64,000 nucleotides of DNA from Rostrohypoxylon terebratum. Taxonomy: Eukaryota; Ascomycota; Sordariomycetes; Xylariales; Hypoxylaceae. The notes beneath the pieces are model-generated. The model made no database searches. It worked only from the letters and a program-made list of their open reading frames with translations, and was not told the origin of the DNA. The translations under genes and the position numbers were made by a program. Location: assembly GCA_022497145.1 (NCBI GenBank), contig MU385863.1, forward strand, positions 434,001-498,000, read 5' to 3'. Positions 59,583 through 64,000 of this stretch are shown here, one piece after another (the stretch's first letter is position 1; every line of letters begins with the position of its first letter).

Positions 59583-62500
59583 ATGACGAGCCTTAAGAGA
59601 ACCCAGGGCGCCGACCCAAACTCTCCAAATCTCTCCAGCAAAGTGTATGTGAGATCTACCAAGAGCGGCAAGGTCCAGAAAATTGTACGAGAGGTCTACC
59701 TTCGACAAGACATCCCTTGCTCCTCCAAGCTATGCCAAAAATGCATCGCAAATGCTCCCAGGAGCTCCCGTGGAGAGTGTACGTTTCTATACCATCCTTG
59801 TTCATCCATCATTGTACCTAGCTAACATCTACCTCAGTAAGCCCATTCGTCCTCTCGGACAAACCCGCAGGTACCAAAGCATATCCACAGGGACACTACC
59901 TAGTCCCCGATACAAATGCTCTACTTAATGCTATGGACCTTTTTGAACAAAGCTCTGCGTTTTATGATGTGGTCATCTTACAGACCGTCTTGGAAGAGCT
60001 GCGCAACAGATCCTTACCACTGTATAACCGCCTGATCGGCCTAACGAAAAGTCAAGACAAGCGATTCTATGTTTTCTTCAACGAGTTTCGATTCGAGACA
60101 TACGTTACTCGAGAAGAGGGCGAAACCATCAATGACAGAAATGACAGGGCCGTCCGGCGAGCCGTCAAGTGGTACAATGAACACTTGCAGGGCAAACAAG
60201 TGCCGGTTACTGTCATGCTCACAGATGATAAACTTAATATCCAGAAGGCGAAGAGCGAAAAGGTACCCGCCATGACACTACGCGACTATGTTTCCGAGCT
60301 CGAGGATGGAGACCGACTTCTCGACATGATTCCAGAGTCTAAGGAACGAGGAATCTCTAGAGATAAGAACGCCTCCGAATTCCTATATCCCGAGCACTAC
60401 ACCCTATCCAAAATGATGACTGGTGTCAAAGGAGGTGTATTACACCAAGGCATTTTCAACGTTTCACCGTACAACTACCTTGAAGCCTCGATCAAGGTTC
60501 CCGCATTCCCCAAGGCACTTCTCGTTCTTGGACGAGAAAACATCAATCGCGCAGTAGATGGAGACGTCGTGGTCGTAGAGGTTCTTCCCCAAGATCAATG
60601 GAAAGCACCCTCAACGAAGATTATCGAGGAAGAGGCTATCACGAAGAATGAAAACGCCGATAATGAAGACGGCGGTGATATTGTCACCGAGCAAGAGAGG
60701 CGAGCTCTGCAGGAGCAAGTAAAGAAGACTCAAGGCCTCAGCACAGAAGGTCGACCGCAACCTACCGCAAGAGTTGTTGGTGTTATAAAACGAAACTGGC
60801 GCCAATATGTTGGTCACATCGATCCATCATCCGCCAGTGATGCCGGAAAACAAGGCAGAAAACAAGAAACAGTCTTCCTCATCCCGATGGACAAGAAGGT
60901 ACCAAAGATTCGCATACGCACACGACAGGCTGGAGAGCTTGTTGGAAAGCGAATATTAGTCACCATAGATGCCTGGGATCGTGATACTAGACACCCTGTC
61001 GGCCACTTTGTCAGATCTTTGGGTGAACTCGAAACCAAGGCTGCGGAGACTGAAGCGCTATTGCTCGAGTACGACGTTCAATACCGACCTTTCCCGAAGA
61101 CCGTCCTAGATTGTCTGCCTCCTGAGGGTCATGATTGGAGAGTACCTACTAGCACAGATGACCCTGGTTGGAAAGACAGAGAAGACTTACGCGGTCTCCT
61201 CATCTGCAGTATCGATCCTCCTGGTTGCCAAGATATTGACGACGCACTACACGCAAGGCCATTGCCGAATGGCAACTTCGAAGTTGGCGTGCATATAGCA
61301 GATGTTTCACATTTCGTGAAACCGGGCAACGCCATGGACATGGAAGCCAGCATCCGAGGAACAACTGTCTATCTGGTGGATAAGCGTATTGATATGCTTC
61401 CGATGTTACTTGGAACCGACCTCTGCTCTCTTAAGCCTTACGTAGAGCGTTACGCATTCTCGGTGATTTGGGAAGTCAACCAATCAGCCGACATTGTCAA
61501 CGTGAGATTCACCAAGTCAGTTATCAAATCTCGCGAAGCATTCAGTTACGAACAGGCACAATTACGTATCGACGATGCATCTCAACAAGATGACTTGACA
61601 CAAGGCATGAGAACTCTGTTGATGCTCTCGAAGAAGCTGAAGCAGAAGCGAATGGACGCCGGAGCTCTCAGCCTTTCCTCGCCCGAAGTTAAGGTTGAGA
61701 TGGAATCTGAGACATCGGATCCAATCGACGTCAAGACCAAGGCTCTTTTAGACACAAATTCCCTGGTCGAGGAGTTCATGTTACTCGCCAACATCAGCGT
61801 TGCAGGGAAAATCTACGAGGCATTCCCACAAACCGCCATCCTACGACGCCACGGCGCACCTCCCAAAACTAACTTCGATGAACTAGCCAACCAGCTCAAG
61901 GTCAAGCGCAGCCTCGAGCTGCGCTTCGACAATTCGAAGGCGCTCGCCGATTCCTTGGATCAGTGTGTGGACCCGGAGAACCCATTCTTCAACACGCTCG
62001 TGCGCATCATGGCTACGCGGTGCATGATGAGCGCAGAGTACTTCTGCGCGGGCACCCAAGCATATCCCGAATTCCGACACTACGGCTTAGCCTCCGAGAT
62101 ATACACGCATTTCACAAGCCCGATCCGTCGGTACGCGGATCTCGTCGCGCACCGACAGCTCGCGGCCGCCATCGACTACGAACCCATGCACCCCTCAACC
62201 CGCAGCCGCGGGCGCCTCGAGGCCGTGTGCAAGAACATCAACGTGCGGCACCGCAACGCGCAGCTCGCGGGCCGCGCCAGCGTCGCGTACTACGTCGGCC
62301 AGTCCCTCAAGGGCCGCGTCGCCGAGGAGGACGGCTTCGTCATGAAGATCTTCAGCAACGGGTTCGTCGTCCTCGTCCCGAGGTTCGGCATCGAGGGCTT
62401 GATCCGTCTGAGGGATCTTGCGGAACCGGAACCCGAGAGCACCTTTGATGCGGAGGGGTACGTGTTGAAGACCAGCGGGAGTAGGGAGGTGCAGGTTGAG

Positions 62501-62587
62501 CTGTTCCAGAAGGTTAGGGTTCGGATTCGTGATGTTAAGGATGAGGGGACGGGGAAGAGGGGTGCGAAGATGGAGTTGATTGATTAG
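59583..62587 (+). CDS. dis3: Exosome exo/endoribonuclease Dis3 (Rrp44)
   Basis: Two exons, 59583-59778 and 59838-62587, with a 59-bp intron containing GCTAAC, give 981 residues, close to yeast and fission-yeast Dis3. Domains in order: the CR3 cysteine motif CSSKLCQKC (Cys46, 51, 54); a PIN endonuclease domain whose first acidic residue is Asp90 in YLVPDTN; cold-shock OB folds; the RNB 3'-5' exonuclease domain with SIDPPGCQDIDDALH (Asp525, 531, 533, 534) and TSPIRRYADLVAHRQ; and a C-terminal S1 domain (about 890-975). Both nuclease sites appear intact. Dis3 is the processive nuclease of the nuclear and cytoplasmic RNA exosome, needed for rRNA maturation and RNA decay. The splice restores LSPFVLSDKPAGTKAYPQGH ahead of the PIN domain. 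An internal ATG at 59933 would lose the CR3 motif and the PIN active-site Asp, so the upstream start is preferred. Confidence 0.95.
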
Positions 62588-64000
62588 GGGATGAAGTTTT
62601 CAAAGGGATATTGAAGGTTATGTTCTGGTTATGGGGTAGGCTTCCCAGATGCTAGATGAGGCTCATAGACGCATTTCACGATAATTTAACAATTGGTAGT
62701 TCCGGTGGTGGCCTCTTATCTTCACGCATTCACGTTTTCTTTTCCCTGGGCCTCGATATCATGTCCGGGGAAATGGTTTACTCATGGTTCGGTTGCTATA
62801 AACGCAAGGGGGTGTTCTTCATTGTCACTACGTAAACTACCTACTTGATCACTTATCTACCTAGTATGTGCCTAGGTATGCAGACTGTACTCACGTACAC
62901 CATGGCACTTTTTTGGCAACAGGGACTCTACCGCCTTTATCACGCATGAGAAACAAGCAGAGCACATTCCGGACAAATCCACCCAGCACATATTGATATA
63001 GCATACTATGCCATAGGTACATCGAATCCGTACAGTCTGTAACACGTATTAGAGATGTATGACTGCCGCGTGTATCATGACGTACGTTGATATGCACTAT
63101 ATCCTGTCTGCAGCTTCAACAATATGTGCTCAGTAGGAACCCGAGTTCGAAAGCTTCGATCATCATCACTGACAGCGTTGATATCCCGCGACATCTACTA
63201 AGCGAGCGAAAAAATGGATAGGGGTATCATCCAGAAGTAGGATTCACTTGTTTACTACAAGTCGATAGTTTCTAGAAGCGGTAAAGAGCTTGCATGATAC
63301 CTAGTCGTAGTAGGTTACCATACGCCTGTCAGGTCAGGATACTGTCTCGGTAAAGATGGCTAAATGTCGTGAAGATCTATGGATGTATCCACCTGATGAT
63401 AGCTGTCTGCATCTCGGCCGACACCCTGCCATCCTCGGAAGGGACATCCACGTATCTACCCTCACCGCGGCGATCATGACCGACGAGAGCAAGGCCTTCC
63501 TTCTATTGACTTAGGTACCTAGGTCTCAGGTAGGTAGGAGGCAGGTAATTATATTATCGACGCCTCAAAACTACAATTTTCGCCAGCGAACCGATTCGCG
63601 GCCTGGGTTCCCGTGCTCGGGTTCTTCCAGACGGGGACGCCACCGTTGCGGGTCAGTCATATCAGGGTCTGGTCTGCAGCAGAACAAAAACAAAAGCAAA
63701 AAAGTGTTGAAAAAAGAAAAGCAAAAGTACCTAATCTCGTACGACAAGCTCCCGCGATCCATTCCCGTCCTCGTCCCTGCGTCCCTAGCACTTTACTAGA
63801 TCCCCCCACTGTCTATCCTTTGTTAGGGACCCGGATTAGAGGCCTCTTTGGGTGCTCAAGATAAATGTATTGTATTGTACGATCTCTACCCGTCTATGTC
63901 TAGCATGTATGTATGTGTATGTAGGACCAGGTAGGCAAGTAAGTAATAGGAAATAAGCGTAGATACTAGGTACGGCACGGTTGACATGCCAGCGTTTGTG
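62588..64000. other. 3' flank of dis3, no gene recognised
   Basis: The last 1.4 kb holds short frames without motifs and a few TAGG/CCTA tracts (for example 63511-63545). A gene continuing beyond the window edge cannot be judged. Confidence 0.5.

Noticed and set aside
1..64000. CRISPR arrays, rRNA genes, viral or transposase coding sequence, secondary-metabolite cluster
   Set aside because: None seen: repeats are simple tandem tracts without spacers, no rRNA landmarks, no transposase or reverse-transcriptase motifs, and no polyketide or peptide synthetase genes.

Overview
The window looks like a nuclear scaffold segment of a filamentous ascomycete (Pezizomycotina, probably Sordariomycetes). 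The signs are short GT-AG introns (mostly 53-70 bp) with CTRAC-type branch sites, long polypyrimidine-rich intergenic DNA, and a gene set typical of these fungi: a secreted LysM protein, a CrpA-type copper ATPase, an Rsc7-type chromatin remodeller subunit and a fungal homeodomain factor. I cannot name the species. Gene density is low: eight recognisable protein genes in 64 kb.

Layout. 879-1570 (+) is a three-exon secreted two-LysM protein. 4151-4776 (+) is a two-exon MAPEG membrane protein. 8533-10569 (-) is a homeodomain transcription factor whose only intron cuts the recognition helix. 10.6-27.5 kb has no convincing gene; it holds simple repeats and a 149-bp Pol III-like SINE candidate flanked by near-identical 9-bp repeats. 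27.5-35.5 kb is the gene-dense core: a GPP/DOG-type HAD phosphatase (-), which carries an apparent one-base frameshift in its first exon, shares a 546-bp divergent promoter with a Nug1/Grn1-type nucleolar GTPase (+); next comes a large Cys-rich copper-exporting P1B ATPase (+). 41853-44492 (-) is the Rsc7/Npl6-type remodelling subunit. 44.5-59.5 kb is again gene-poor and rich in tetranucleotide and microsatellite tracts. 59583-62587 (+) is Dis3/Rrp44, the exosome nuclease. The last 1.4 kb holds nothing I can identify.

The genes do not form a pathway or biosynthetic cluster. Two (nug1, dis3) belong to ribosome and RNA maturation, two (the homeodomain factor and rsc7) to gene regulation, and the rest are independent metabolic, membrane or secreted functions. 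I found no new multi-gene system. The observations most worth checking are the homopolymer frameshift in the HAD gene, the SINE-like cassette, a crpA intron whose retention would release a soluble Cys-rich protein, the stop-free 153-bp intron in rsc7, and the inverted CCAAT pair upstream of dis3. All exon structures were read by eye from splice signals, frame continuity and family resemblance. No alignment or transcript data were available.
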